Assembly: GCF_004217615.1 (NCBI RefSeq)
Contig: NZ_SHLD01000001.1
Location: 5,456,001 to 5,520,000, forward strand
Origin: Micromonospora kangleipakensis
GTDB lineage: Bacteria; Actinomycetota; Actinomycetes; Mycobacteriales; Micromonosporaceae
Reading direction: 5' to 3'
Length of the DNA: 64,000 bases
In this document: piece by piece, positions 42,742 to 53,069 of the stretch
How positions within the stretch are numbered: position 1 is the first letter of the stretch
Layout of the letters: the number at the start of each line of letters is the position of its first letter
Made by a program: the position numbers and the translations under genes
Notes under the pieces: model-generated
The model's input: only the letters and a program-made list of their open reading frames with translations
What the model was told of the DNA's origin: nothing
The model's database searches: none

Positions 42742-43719
42742 TCACCACTGCTCCTGCTGCTTGATCGGATCCTGCTGGCTGGCCGGGCTGTACGGCTCGG
42801 CCATTGCGACCGCGATCCGGCGGGGCCCGGTGAACGGCTCCCGGCCGTGCGCCGCGGTCATGTTGTCCACCACCAGGACGTCGTCCGCCCGGTAGTCGAA
42901 GCGCACCGTCGCCGCCCGGTAGGCGGCCCGGAGGTGGTCCATCACGTCGGCAGGAATCGCCTCGCCGTCGCCGTAGTAGGTGTTGGTCGGCAGCCCCTCC
43001 TCGCCGAACATCGCCAACAGGCCCTCCTGGAGGTCCTTGGCCAGCGTCGACACGTGGAAGAACGTCGCGTGGTTGAACCAGCTCGGCTGGTCGCTGCCGG
43101 GCCGGTGGTGGACGGCGTCGCGGACCGACCGGGTACGCAGGCCGTCCCGACCGAGCCACTCCACCTCGATCCCGTTCGCCGCGCAGTAGCCCGCCACCTC
43201 GTCCCGGTCGTCGGTGTTGAACACCTGCCGCCAGGGGGTGCCGAAGTCGCCGTGGAAGTTGCGGACCAGCATCCAGCGCCGCCGTTCGAACTCCTCGCGG
43301 ACCGCCGGGTCGATTTCCCGGCACACCCGGCGGACGTCGGCCAGCGGCGTGGCGCCCATCGAGGTCGGCGGCTGGATGCAGTAGAAGAAGAGGGTCAGCG
43401 GCCAGCTCGCCTGGTACGAGTTCTCGTTGTGCAGAAAGATCTCCTCGTCCGCCGGATAGTCGGTCGACGTGTAGACCTGCCCCTTGATCGTGCTGCGTGG
43501 CGACGAGCGCTCGGTGTAGGTGAGTGGGCTGCCCGCCAGCGCCCGCACCACCCGGTCGAACCCGTCGACGCCGCCGACGTCGAAGCCGCGCAACAGCACC
43601 CCGCCGTGTTCGACCAGGGCCGCACGGATCTCTGCGCGTCGGGTCTCGATCAGCTCCACGATGGGCGTGCCGTCGCTCTCGATCGTCAACGGCAGCCCGG
43701 CTGCGGCCGGATCGGTCAC
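42742..43719 (-). CDS. SyrP-like Fe(II)/2-oxoglutarate hydroxylase
   Basis: A 325-aa TauD/TfdA-superfamily dioxygenase of the SyrP/AsnO kind that hydroxylates amino acids, often while bound to a carrier protein. Iron ligands are His97-x-Glu99 (FLHNENSYQ) and His291 ([10 protein letters not shown]). An Arg in GPRR (300-301) would bind 2-oxoglutarate. The HxE rather than HxD triad is shared with AsnO and SyrP. GTG 43719 has a GGAGGAGG site 5-6 bases upstream; a GTG at 43743 overlapping the PKS stop is the alternative. The C-terminal codons adjoin the TnpB element, so the final residues (KQQEQW) may have been changed by its insertion. It probably acts on the Asn unit. Confidence 0.88.
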   Translation of the reverse strand: MTDPAAAGLPLTIESDGTPIVELIETRRAEIRAALVEHGGVLLRGFDVGGVDGFDRVVRALAGSPLTYTERSSPRSTIKGQVYTSTDYPADEEIFLHNENSYQASWPLTLFFYCIQPPTSMGATPLADVRRVCREIDPAVREEFERRRWMLVRNFHGDFGTPWRQVFNTDDRDEVAGYCAANGIEVEWLGRDGLRTRSVRDAVHHRPGSDQPSWFNHATFFHVSTLAKDLQEGLLAMFGEEGLPTNTYYGDGEAIPADVMDHLRAAYRAATVRFDYRADDVLVVDNMTAAHGREPFTGPRRIAVAMAEPYSPASQQDPIKQQEQW

Positions 43720-43739
43720 CTGGTCCTCCTCCTGTGCGC

Positions 43740-46700
43740 TCACCCGCGGGGCAGCCGCGGGATGGTCGTGGCCGCCGGGTCGGCGGCGGGGGTTTCCGGG
43801 GGCGCCTCGGCCCGCAGCTGTTCGATCAGCGCGGCCAGCCCGGCGATGGTGGGCCGTTCGAACAGGCTGCGCATCGGCAGCCGTACCCCGACCGCCTTGC
43901 GCATCGAGGCGATCAGCTGGACCGCCACCAGCGAGTTGCCGCCGAGCTCGAAGAAGTCGTCGTCCACCCCGATGTCGTCCACGCCGAGGTTGTCCCGCCA
44001 CACCGCGGCGATGGCCGCCTCCAGCCCGCCGCCAGGGCCGGCCGTGCCACCACCACCGGTGGCCGGCGCGGTCGCCCCGTCCGGCTGGTCCGGGTCGGCG
44101 TCGGTGGCCCGCTGCCGGGTCCGGCGCAGGATGTCGTCCACCGGCCGGGTGGTGATCACCACCTGCGGTCCGAGACCCGCGCCCAGGCTCCGGCGGAAGG
44201 CCTCGGCCCCGTCGGCCGGCCTGATCTCTCCCGACGGGCCGGCCGGCGCCGTGTCCACCGGCTCGCCCGGCTGCCCGGCGACCGGCCCGGCCGCCGGTGC
44301 GACGAGGTCGCCGGTCACCGCCGCCTGGTCCACCCGGCGCAGGACGAACTCGCTGATCGCGACGAGTTCCCGGCCGTCCGCGTCGACCAGCGACAGGTCG
44401 GCCACGACGACGTCGTCGGTCGTGGTGTCCCGGTGCCGCAGGTGGCTGTAGAAGGTGCCTGGCAGGTCGCCGCGCACGACCACCCGACCGTAGGACAGCG
44501 GCAGGTAGCTGCCCTCGCCCCGGCCGCGGCCGAATGCGGTGGCGACGTCCAGCATCGCCGGCTGGAGCCCCCAGGCCGCCAGGTCACCGGCGGACACCGC
44601 GGGCGCCTCGATCCGGGCCAGCTCCTCACCGTCGCCCACGTGGTGCTCGCGCAGCACGTCCCAGCGCGGCCCGAAGGTCACCATTCCGGTCCGTGGCCGG
44701 CCGCCGTCGATCCGTCGGCACCGGCCGATCACCGCGGCGAGGTCCAGCACCGGGGCGTCGCCCGCCGCGGCCCAGCCAACCGATCCGCGTACGTGGGTGC
44801 GCGTCCGGCCACCGCCGAGGCTGCGGATCTGGAACGTCCCGTCCTCGGTGGACAGCTCGACCCGGTACTGCGCCACCGAGCCGTCCGGCACCGTGAAGGG
44901 CTGCAGGAAGGCCACGTCATTCAGTTCGATCACCTGCCCGGCGCCCGGCGCCGGCACGCCGCTCGCGACGGCGGCGCGGGCGCACTCCAGGTGCCCCGTG
45001 CCCGGCACCACCGGTACGCCACCGATCCGGTGCTCATCCAGCACCCAGTGGGTGGCGGCCGAGACCACCCCGTGCACGACGATCTGGTCCGGACCGCTGA
45101 CCCGGGTGGTCAGCATCGGGTGGTCGACCCGCCCGGTGACGGTCTCCCGGCCCGCCGGACGGAGGGTGGCCGAGGTGGTCTCGACGGCCATCCCGATCTC
45201 CGCCCAGCCGCCCCAGTTCTGCGCCACCACCGGGGCGCGCCAGCCGTGGCCGGCCCGGGCGTACGCGTCGAGGAAGTTGTTGGCCGCGCAGTAGTCGACC
45301 TGACCGAGACCGCCCGCCACCGAGGTGATCGACGAGCAGAGCGCGACGAAGTCCATCGGCAGGTCACCGAAGACCTGGGCCAGCGCGAGGGTGCCGGCGA
45401 GCTTCGGCGCCAGCACCCGCTCGGCCTCGGCCCGCTCCTTGACCTCGGCCATCCCGCCGCCTGGCAGGCCGGCGGCGTGCACGATGCCGTCCACCCCGCC
45501 GAACGCCGCCTCGGCTTGGTCGCGTACCCGGCGCAGGTCGGCCGGATCGGTCACGTCGGCGGCCAGCACCAGCACCTCGGCCCCGCCACGCTCCATCCGG
45601 CGGATCGCCGCGATGGCCCGACCCACCCGGTCGGTCCGGTCGCTGCCGTACACCGCCAGGTAGCTGTCCCACTCCTCGCGGGCCGGCAGCCCGGAGCGGG
45701 CCAGCAGCACCAGCCGCGCCCGCACCCGCGCGGCGAGGTCCTCGGCCAGGGTGATGCCGATCCCGCCGAGGCCGCCGGTGATCAGATAGCGACCGCCCTC
45801 GCGCAGCACCCCGGACTCCGCCGCACCGTCCAGGCTGACCTGCTCGAACCCGGTGACCCAGCGACGTACCCCGCGCAACGCCACCTCGGCGGGCCCGCCG
45901 TCGGCCGGCCGGCACAGCTCGGCCACCAGCGCCGACGGGTCGGTGGCGGCCGGATCGGCGTCGATCAGCCGGACGCTCAGCCCGTGCTGTTCCACCGGGA
46001 GCACCCGGGCCAGCCCGGCCAGGGTGGCGTGCTCAGGACGGACCAGGTCGCCGCCGGCGGGGTCGCCGACGCCCGAGGTGACCAGCTCCAACCGGACCGG
46101 CCCGGCGCCCTCCTCGCCGGCGGTCAGCCCCGCCCCGGCGAGCGCCTGGACCAGGTGCAGCGCGCTGAAGAACCCGCGGTCCTGGGCGGCCCAGGCGGCG
46201 GCGATGTCTGTGCCGGCGGGCTCGCCGTCCAGCGCCCAGGCGTGCACGATCCGCGCCGGCACACCGGCCGCGGACAACGCGCCGACCAGGGCGTCGTGGT
46301 CCTCCCGGACGCCCGGCCGAAGCCGGAAGCCGTGCGGCGTCGGGCCGAAGGCCGGTCCCGGCCGCACCTCGACCAGGTCGGCACCGGCGTCGCGCAACGC
46401 ACCGGACAACTCGTCGCCACGCGGCCCGTCGACGAAGACCAGGCAGCGGCCGATCGGCGCGTTACGCGGATCGGGCGCGGCCTGGCGCCAGGTCGGCACC
46501 GCGAACCAGTCCGCGAGCTCGCGGGGCCCGCTGGGCGGGACGACCGCCACGGCCAGCTGCTCCGGGTCCGGGTCCACCCAGTAGCGCCTGCGCTCGAACG
46601 GGTGGACCGGCAGCGGCACCCGGAACAGCGCGGGCGGACCGTCCCCGGTGTGGCCGTCGTCCTCGCCGGGCAGCGGGCGCACCGGCACTCCACGCACCCA

Positions 46701-49277
46701 CAGGGCGCCCATCGAGCTGGACAGCGTGGCCACGTCACTGGTCGACTCGGCCGGACCGGGCAGGCTCGCCAGCGGGGTGAGCGCCCGCTGCGCCGGCGCG
46801 GCGGCCCGCGCCACCTGCATCCGCGCCAGGCCGGCCAGCTGCCGGCCGGGACCGCACTCGACCAGCGACCAGCGCCCCTCGGCCAGCAGGGTGGCGACGC
46901 AGGCGCCGAACCGGACCGGCTGGCGCAGGTGCGTCGCCCAGTAACCGGGGTCGGTCGCCTGTTCGTCGGTGATCCAGGCGCCGCTGACGTTGGACAGGAA
47001 CCGGGTCCGCGGCCGGCCGAGCGGGACCGCGGCCACCACCTGGGTGAACTCGGCCAGGATCGGGTCCATCATCGGCGAGTGGAACGCGTGCGACGTCCGC
47101 AGCTTCTTGGTCCTGCCCGGCAGGCTGTCGGCGAACGCCGAGATCGCCGCGGTCTCGCCGGCCACCACGCAGGTGCCCGGCCCGTTCACCGTGGCGATCG
47201 TGACCCCGTCCGGCAGCAGGCCGGCCACCTCGGACTCGTCGGACGCGACGGCGAGCATCGAACCGGCCGGCATCGACTGCATCAGCCGGCCCCGGGCGGC
47301 GACCACCCGCAGCGCGTCGGGCAGGGTGAAGACACCGGCCAGGGTGGCGGCGACGTACTCGCCGATGGAATGCCCGATCATCGCCGCCGGGCGTACGCCC
47401 AGCATCGCCCAGGTGGCCGCCAGCGCGTATTCGACCGCGAACAACGCCGGCTGGGTGTACCGGGTTTCGGTCAGCTTCTCCTCGGCCCCGGGGTCCCGGC
47501 CGAGGATCAGGTCGCGGATGTCCAGACCGAGGTGCGGTTCGAGCAGCACCGCGCAGTCGTCCACCACCTTGGCGTAGGCGGGCTCCTCGGCGTACAGCTG
47601 GGCACCCATGCCGGCGTACTGGGCGCCCTGGCCGGAGAAGAGGAACGCCACCGGCGGCGCGGCCCCGTCGACGACCGCGGTCTGCCGGCGACGCTTGTCC
47701 CGCAGGGCGGCGACCGTCGCCGGCAGGTCGTCGGCGACCACGCTGGTCCGGTGCGGGTACTCCGGTCGGCCGACGCGCAGCGTGTGGGCCACGTCGGCGA
47801 GGTGTTCGGGAGTTCCGTCCGGGGCGGTCTCCAGGTGGTCGGCGAGCTGCTCGACGGCACGCTCCAGCGCGGTCGCCGTCCTCGCCGAGACCCGAACCAA
47901 CCGGGTACGGCGTGGCCGCGACCGCCGTGCGACCGATGTCGACTCCGGCGCCTCCTGGAGGATCACGTGGGCGTTGGTGCCACCGATGCCGAACGAGCTG
48001 ACCCCGGCCCGCCGGGGCACCCCGTCGGTCTCCCACTTGGCCAGCGCGTTGGCCACGTGGAACGGGGTCTCGGCGAAGTCGATGGCCGGGTTCGGCCGCT
48101 CGTAGTTGATGGTCGGCGGGATCAGCCGGTGTTCCATCGCCAGCACCGTCTTGATCACGCCGACGATGCCGGAGGGCTGGCTGAGGTGGCCGATGTTGGA
48201 CTTCACCGAGCCGAGCCCGCACCACCCGCGCTCGCTGGTGTGCTGCCCGTACACGGCCGACAGCGCGGCGACTTCGATCGGGTCGCCCAGCGCGGTGCCG
48301 GTCCCGTGCGCCTCGACGTACGTGATGGTCCTCGGGTCGATCGCGGCCGTGCCGACCGCCTGAGCGACGGCGGCCAGCTGGCCGTCGACGCTGGGCGCCG
48401 TGAACCCGGCCTTCTGCGCGCCGTCGTTGTTGATCGCGTTGCCGAGGACCAGCGCCCGGATCGTGTCGCCGTCGGCGACCGCGTCGGCGAGCCGCTTGAC
48501 CAGGGTGACCCCGACCCCACTGCCCCACACCGTGCCGTTCGCCCCGGCGTCGAACGGACGGCAGTGCCCGTCCGGAGAGGTGAACCCGTCCATGCCCAGG
48601 TAGCCGATGCCGTGCGGCATCTCCAGGTTGACCCCACCGGCCAGCGCCATGTCGCATTCCCCGTTGCGCAACGCCTCGCAGGCCAGGTGGAAGGCGACCA
48701 GGGAGGTCGAGCAGGCGGTCTGCACGGTCAGGCTGGGGCCGCGCAGGTTCAGTCGGTAGGAGGGTGTGGTGGTCACGTAGTTCGGCGAGTTGCCGGTACT
48801 GATGGACACCACGCTGCTCGGCGAACCACTGACCCGGCTGTTGCGGAGGATGTTCTCCCGCAGGTAGGTCTGGCTGCCGGTGCCGGCGTACACGGCGATC
48901 GCCCCGTCGTAGCGGGCCGGGTCGTATCCGGCGTCCTGCAGCGCGGCGTGGCACGACTCCAGGAACAACCGGTGCTGCGGGTCCATCACCTCGGCTTCCC
49001 TGGCCGTCATCCCGAACAGCCCGGCGTCGAACTGGTCGAACCCGTCGATGATCGGCGCCCGGGAGACCCAGCCCGGATCGTCCACCTCGGACAGCTTCGC
49101 GCCCCGGGCAAGCTGCTCCTCCCGGCTGAACGAGGTGACCGACTCAACCCCGTCCACCAGGTTGCGCCAGAACTGCCGGAGGTCGTCGGCACCGGGCACC
49201 CGGGCGGCCAGCCCGACGATGGCCAACGGCTCGACCCCGTCGTCGGACAGGATGTCGGAGCGGATATGGAGGACCAC
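43740..49277 (-). CDS. Modular type I PKS: KS-AT-KR-DH-ACP
   Basis: An 1845-aa polyketide synthase module. KS: ~16-440, catalytic Cys189 (TACSTS), His324 (EAHGTG), His364 (SNIGH). AT: ~540-850, Ser637 in GHSIGE and HAFH at 730-733, the malonyl-CoA type. KR: ~1160-1345, GGLGGIG at 1168-1174, Ser1315/1316 and Tyr1329. DH: ~1390-1650, His1416 in [11 protein letters not shown] and Asp1577 in [12 protein letters not shown]: Ser1782 in LGGNS. The product would be an unsaturated two-carbon extension. The KR-before-DH order is not that of ordinary modular PKSs. GTG 49277 has an AGAGGAG site. It lies between two NRPS proteins. Confidence 0.93.
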   Translation of the reverse strand: MVLHIRSDILSDDGVEPLAIVGLAARVPGADDLRQFWRNLVDGVESVTSFSREEQLARGAKLSEVDDPGWVSRAPIIDGFDQFDAGLFGMTAREAEVMDPQHRLFLESCHAALQDAGYDPARYDGAIAVYAGTGSQTYLRENILRNSRVSGSPSSVVSISTGNSPNYVTTTPSYRLNLRGPSLTVQTACSTSLVAFHLACEALRNGECDMALAGGVNLEMPHGIGYLGMDGFTSPDGHCRPFDAGANGTVWGSGVGVTLVKRLADAVADGDTIRALVLGNAINNDGAQKAGFTAPSVDGQLAAVAQAVGTAAIDPRTITYVEAHGTGTALGDPIEVAALSAVYGQHTSERGWCGLGSVKSNIGHLSQPSGIVGVIKTVLAMEHRLIPPTINYERPNPAIDFAETPFHVANALAKWETDGVPRRAGVSSFGIGGTNAHVILQEAPESTSVARRSRPRRTRLVRVSARTATALERAVEQLADHLETAPDGTPEHLADVAHTLRVGRPEYPHRTSVVADDLPATVAALRDKRRRQTAVVDGAAPPVAFLFSGQGAQYAGMGAQLYAEEPAYAKVVDDCAVLLEPHLGLDIRDLILGRDPGAEEKLTETRYTQPALFAVEYALAATWAMLGVRPAAMIGHSIGEYVAATLAGVFTLPDALRVVAARGRLMQSMPAGSMLAVASDESEVAGLLPDGVTIATVNGPGTCVVAGETAAISAFADSLPGRTKKLRTSHAFHSPMMDPILAEFTQVVAAVPLGRPRTRFLSNVSGAWITDEQATDPGYWATHLRQPVRFGACVATLLAEGRWSLVECGPGRQLAGLARMQVARAAAPAQRALTPLASLPGPAESTSDVATLSSSMGALWVRGVPVRPLPGEDDGHTGDGPPALFRVPLPVHPFERRRYWVDPDPEQLAVAVVPPSGPRELADWFAVPTWRQAAPDPRNAPIGRCLVFVDGPRGDELSGALRDAGADLVEVRPGPAFGPTPHGFRLRPGVREDHDALVGALSAAGVPARIVHAWALDGEPAGTDIAAAWAAQDRGFFSALHLVQALAGAGLTAGEEGAGPVRLELVTSGVGDPAGGDLVRPEHATLAGLARVLPVEQHGLSVRLIDADPAATDPSALVAELCRPADGGPAEVALRGVRRWVTGFEQVSLDGAAESGVLREGGRYLITGGLGGIGITLAEDLAARVRARLVLLARSGLPAREEWDSYLAVYGSDRTDRVGRAIAAIRRMERGGAEVLVLAADVTDPADLRRVRDQAEAAFGGVDGIVHAAGLPGGGMAEVKERAEAERVLAPKLAGTLALAQVFGDLPMDFVALCSSITSVAGGLGQVDYCAANNFLDAYARAGHGWRAPVVAQNWGGWAEIGMAVETTSATLRPAGRETVTGRVDHPMLTTRVSGPDQIVVHGVVSAATHWVLDEHRIGGVPVVPGTGHLECARAAVASGVPAPGAGQVIELNDVAFLQPFTVPDGSVAQYRVELSTEDGTFQIRSLGGGRTRTHVRGSVGWAAAGDAPVLDLAAVIGRCRRIDGGRPRTGMVTFGPRWDVLREHHVGDGEELARIEAPAVSAGDLAAWGLQPAMLDVATAFGRGRGEGSYLPLSYGRVVVRGDLPGTFYSHLRHRDTTTDDVVVADLSLVDADGRELVAISEFVLRRVDQAAVTGDLVAPAAGPVAGQPGEPVDTAPAGPSGEIRPADGAEAFRRSLGAGLGPQVVITTRPVDDILRRTRQRATDADPDQPDGATAPATGGGGTAGPGGGLEAAIAAVWRDNLGVDDIGVDDDFFELGGNSLVAVQLIASMRKAVGVRLPMRSLFERPTIAGLAALIEQLRAEAPPETPAADPAATTIPRLPRG

Positions 49278-49370
49278 GCTGACTCCTCTATCTCGCGGTG
49301 CCGCTGACGCGGCGGGACGATTGGCGACGGACCCGGCTGCGGCGGGCCCCGGCCGGCGGGACGGGCCCGG

Positions 49371-52300
49371 TCACGGGTCTGCCCGCCCGGGGGTGCCGGT
49401 GGGCCGCCGCTGCTGCCGGCCGCGCGCCCGGGCCCGGCGGTCGGCGGCGCGTTGCAGGGCCAGGTGGATTCCGTCGCTGTTCTCCGCACCGTCCAGGAAC
49501 GCGGCCAGGGCGCGGACGTTGGGATAGCGGAAGAGGTCCACCAGGGCGATCTCGCGCCCGATCGCCTCGGCGAGCCGGTGTTGCACCTCGGCCATGGCGA
49601 TCGAGTGCCCGCCGAGGTCGAAGAAGCTGTCGGTGGCACCCACCCGGTCGACGCGCAACGTCTCCCGCCACACCCGGGCCACCAGTTCCTCGTTCGGGCC
49701 GGACGGTGCGACCGGATCGGCGCCGGCCGCCGGACCGACCGGGGCCCGGCCTGCCGGCGTGGGCGGCGGAGTCGACCGGACCGCGCCCGCCCGGACCCGG
49801 GACAGCGCGGGCGCCGGAGCGGAGTCCGCAGGCCGTTCGGGTGCGTCGGTGAGCGAGTCGAGCACCGCCAGGTAGCCGTCGAGCAGATCGGCGATCCGGG
49901 CGGCGGCGAACAGGTCCGGGTTGTAGACCGCGTCCAGCGCCAGCACGCCGTTGCGCTCGACCAGGTAGAGGGTCAGGTCGAACGGCGAACCCGGCAGACC
50001 GGCCGGCACCCGCTCGGCGACCAGGTCCGGCAGGTCCAGGGCCGGCTCGGCGAAGTTGAACACGTTGAACAGCACCTGGACCAGCGGTGGGCGGGCCGGG
50101 TCCCGCGGTACGGACAGCTCCTGGACGATTCGCTCCAGCGGCGCGTTCGGATGGGCCAGCACGTCGAGCAACTCCTGCCGGCAGGCCAGCACCTGATCCG
50201 TGAAGCTGCTCCCGCCGTCGGTGTGCAGCCGGACCGGCGCGATGTCCACGAAGAACCCGACGAGGTCCGCGACGGCGGCCAGCCGGCGATCGGCGACCAC
50301 GACGCCCACCACGTGGTCCGTGCGGTCCACCAGTCGGCGCAGCACCTCGCCGAAGGCGGCCAGCAGGACGGTGGACGGCGTCGCGCCGAGCCGGGTCGCC
50401 AGTCCGCGTACCCGGGCGTCGAGTTCGGGCGTGAACGGCGCGCTGGCGAACTCGCCGCGGTAGGTCTGCGCGGCCGGGCGTACCCGGTCGGCGGGCAACT
50501 CCAGCACGGTCGGCGCGCCGGCCAGGTGCGCGGTCCACCAGGCGAGGTCGTCCGGCCCGCGCAGCCGGTCCCGAGCGGCCCGCCAGACCGCGTAGTCGGC
50601 GTACGTCGCCGGCAGCGGGTCCAGCGGCGCCGTACCGTCCCGGGCCGCCCGGTAGGCGGTGGCGAACTGGTCGTACAGCACCGCCTGCGACCAACCGTCG
50701 AACACGGCGTGGTGAAACGTCATCGCCAGGACGTGCTCGTGGGCGTCCAGCCGGTACAGCTCGGCCTTCCACACCGGTCCGGTGGCCAGGTCGAACCGGG
50801 TCGCGGCGCTGGCCTGCAGCCGGGCCCGCAACGCGGCCTCCCGGTCGACCCGGCCCATGCCGGACACGTCGACCACGGTCAACGGCACGTCACCCGGTGG
50901 ATCACAGATCACGTGCGGGGCACCGGCGACCCGGGTGATCCGCCAGCGCAGCACCTCGTGCCGGTCGGCGACGGCCCGCAGCGCGGCGCGCAACGCGGTC
51001 AGCTCCAGCCGGCCGCGCAGCCGCTCCGCCATGGCGGTGTTGTAGGCCGCCGAGTCGGGCGCGAGCTGGTCCAGGAACCACAGCCGGCGCTGGGACGGCG
51101 ACAGGGTCGGTGGCTGGCCCGGGATGAGCTCCGGCTCGGTGAGCCGGTCCGCGTCGGCCACCCGGGCGGCCAGACCGCCGAGCGTACGGCCCTCGAGGAT
51201 GTCCGCCACGGAGACGTCCCGACGGAGTTCGTCGCGGAGCAGGGCGACCATTCGCATCGCCGACAGCGAGGTCCCGCCGGCGGCGAAGAAGTCGTCGTCG
51301 CGGTCCGCCGTCCGGGCGCCGAGCACCCGCCGCCAGGCGCCGGCGACCGCCCGTTCGTCGGGCGTCCCGGAGGCACCGGCGCTGCCGGCGAGCCCGCTGG
51401 CCGGCGTGGCGTCGAGCCCCGCGCCGGCGGCACCGGCCGACTTCTCGTCGGACGACCCGGTCAGCGCGGCGAACCCGGCCGCGGCCAGCTCGGCGAGCCG
51501 CGCCGCGTCCCGCTTGCCCGACGGGGTGAGCGGGAGCTCGTCCAGCCGGAGCAGCCGCCGGGGCACCATCACGTCCGGCACCCGCTGCCGGAGGAACTCG
51601 AGCAGCTCGCCGTCCGGCGGCGACAGCGCCGGCGCCACGACGGCGACCAGTTCGGTGCCGGCCGGACCGTCGGCCGGTACGACCGCAGCCTGCCGGACCT
51701 GCGGGTGTTCGCCCAGCACCGCCTCCACCTCGCCGAGTTCCACCCGCTGGCCGCGGACCTTGACCTGCCGGTCGATCCGGCCGAGGAAGAGCAGTTGCCG
51801 GTCGGGCAGCCAGACGGCGCGGTCGCCGGTGCGGTACAACCGCGCGCCCGGCTCGCCGGAGAACGGGTCGGGAACGAACCGCTCGGCGGTCAGGGCCGGC
51901 CGACCCAGATAGCCGCGAGCCAGGCCGACACCGCCGATCAGCACCTCGCCGGGCGTGCCGGGTGGCACCAGGTCGCCATCGGCATCGACCAGGTGGATCC
52001 GGTGGTTGGCCAACGGCCGGCCCATCGGTACCGGCCCGTCCCAGGATCCGCTCGCCAGGTAGCCGGTGACGCAGACCGTGGCCTCGGTGGGGCCGTAGCC
52101 GTTGGAGAACCAGCGGGTCGGACGATCCGCCGGCCCGGTCCAGCGCTCGACCTGTTCGGGGGCGGGCGACTCGATCCCGGTGAAAACCGTACGCCAGTGC
52201 GGCAGCCGGTCGGGATCCAGCAGCGGCAGCAGCGCGGCCGGCAGGCACCCCCAGGTCACCCGGTGCGCCTCGGCGAACCGCTGCAGCCGGACCGGGTCGA

Positions 52301-53069
52301 CCCGGTCCGCGTCGGGCACCAGGGCGATCTCGCCACCGGCGACCAGCGGGATGAACAGATCCTGCACCGACGCGTCGAAGCCGAGCGGGGCGAATCCGAA
52401 GGCCCGGCAGGTCTCGTCCGCGCCGCTGTACGCCCCGAACGCCGTCACGTGCGCGACGACGCTGCGGTGGCTGACCACGACACCCTTGGGCCGGCCGGTC
52501 GACCCCGAGGTGTAGAGCACGTACGCGGCGTTGTCCGGGCGGGCCGGGCAGGCCACGGCGGCCGGCGGCGGACCGACCGGCTCGGTGGGGATGTTCACCA
52601 GCCGCAGGTCCGGGTCCGACAGCGCCTCGCGGCCGGCCTTGTCGATCACCACGGTCGACAGCCCCGCGTCCCGGGCGATCTCCCGGAACCGCCGCTGCGG
52701 GTGGGCGCGGTCCAGCGGCACGTAGCACCCGCCGGCCAGCAGCACGCCGAGCACCGCGACGAGCAGGTCCGGCCGCCGCTCGGCGCAGATGCCGACCCGG
52801 GTCTCCGGGCCGACGCCGTGACCGCGCAGGGTGGCCGCCAGCGCCCCGGCCCGGTCGACCAGTTCGGTGTAGCTGAGCACCTCGTGCCACTGCCGGACGG
52901 CGACCGCCGGGCCGCGGCGGGCGGCGGCGGCGAGGATGAGGTCGACCAGGGTGGCTTCCGGGTAGTCCCGGTCCGGTCCGACGGCGTACGGCGCCGCGCG
53001 ATCCGCTCCTGCCCGACCGCCCGCGTCCTGCCCGCCGCGGGTGTCGGTGAGCGCCTCGTGTCCGGTCAT
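49371..53069 (-). CDS. NRPS A-PCP-C-PCP
   Basis: A 1232-aa synthetase. A domain: ~40-530, [11 protein letters not shown] near 186-196 and A10 Lys519 (SGKRD). Its pocket residues read D-A-Q-C-F-G-G-V-C-K, which I cannot match to a known substrate. PCP1: Ser601 in AAGGTS. C domain: ~655-1080, HHAVFDG at 786-792. PCP2: Ser1156 in LGGHS, then a basic tail. The C-PCP pair has no adenylation domain of its own, so PCP2 must be loaded in trans, skipped, or accept the chain from PCP1 plus an unusual nucleophile. Its ATG overlaps the stop of the TE-LanB gene (ATGA). Confidence 0.92.
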   Translation of the reverse strand: MTGHEALTDTRGGQDAGGRAGADRAAPYAVGPDRDYPEATLVDLILAAAARRGPAVAVRQWHEVLSYTELVDRAGALAATLRGHGVGPETRVGICAERRPDLLVAVLGVLLAGGCYVPLDRAHPQRRFREIARDAGLSTVVIDKAGREALSDPDLRLVNIPTEPVGPPPAAVACPARPDNAAYVLYTSGSTGRPKGVVVSHRSVVAHVTAFGAYSGADETCRAFGFAPLGFDASVQDLFIPLVAGGEIALVPDADRVDPVRLQRFAEAHRVTWGCLPAALLPLLDPDRLPHWRTVFTGIESPAPEQVERWTGPADRPTRWFSNGYGPTEATVCVTGYLASGSWDGPVPMGRPLANHRIHLVDADGDLVPPGTPGEVLIGGVGLARGYLGRPALTAERFVPDPFSGEPGARLYRTGDRAVWLPDRQLLFLGRIDRQVKVRGQRVELGEVEAVLGEHPQVRQAAVVPADGPAGTELVAVVAPALSPPDGELLEFLRQRVPDVMVPRRLLRLDELPLTPSGKRDAARLAELAAAGFAALTGSSDEKSAGAAGAGLDATPASGLAGSAGASGTPDERAVAGAWRRVLGARTADRDDDFFAAGGTSLSAMRMVALLRDELRRDVSVADILEGRTLGGLAARVADADRLTEPELIPGQPPTLSPSQRRLWFLDQLAPDSAAYNTAMAERLRGRLELTALRAALRAVADRHEVLRWRITRVAGAPHVICDPPGDVPLTVVDVSGMGRVDREAALRARLQASAATRFDLATGPVWKAELYRLDAHEHVLAMTFHHAVFDGWSQAVLYDQFATAYRAARDGTAPLDPLPATYADYAVWRAARDRLRGPDDLAWWTAHLAGAPTVLELPADRVRPAAQTYRGEFASAPFTPELDARVRGLATRLGATPSTVLLAAFGEVLRRLVDRTDHVVGVVVADRRLAAVADLVGFFVDIAPVRLHTDGGSSFTDQVLACRQELLDVLAHPNAPLERIVQELSVPRDPARPPLVQVLFNVFNFAEPALDLPDLVAERVPAGLPGSPFDLTLYLVERNGVLALDAVYNPDLFAAARIADLLDGYLAVLDSLTDAPERPADSAPAPALSRVRAGAVRSTPPPTPAGRAPVGPAAGADPVAPSGPNEELVARVWRETLRVDRVGATDSFFDLGGHSIAMAEVQHRLAEAIGREIALVDLFRYPNVRALAAFLDGAENSDGIHLALQRAADRRARARGRQQRRPTGTPGRADP

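Larger units (their letters stand above)
41402..42745 (+). mobile_element. IS200/IS605-group TnpB-only element (approximate ends)
   Basis: The stretch between the MbtH and hydroxylase genes holds tnpB on the opposite strand to the NRPS operon and no tnpA. The right end is marked by a 9-bp hairpin with a TTCA loop (42716-42737) followed by GGAGTCAC, the form expected at the right end of IS605-type elements. If so, the element ends within the last codons of the hydroxylase. The left end is not defined; only that it lies between 41402 and 41530. Movement would need a TnpA supplied in trans. Confidence 0.7.

Noticed and set aside
43524..49307. A 1927-codon open frame on the plus strand opposite the PKS gene, and similar long frames opposite the NRPS genes (for example 32296-35391 and 53474-56374)
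   Set aside because: They are antisense shadows caused by high GC at third codon positions. Their products are low-complexity Gly/Arg/Pro/His-rich chains without domains, while the other strand carries complete NRPS/PKS motifs.
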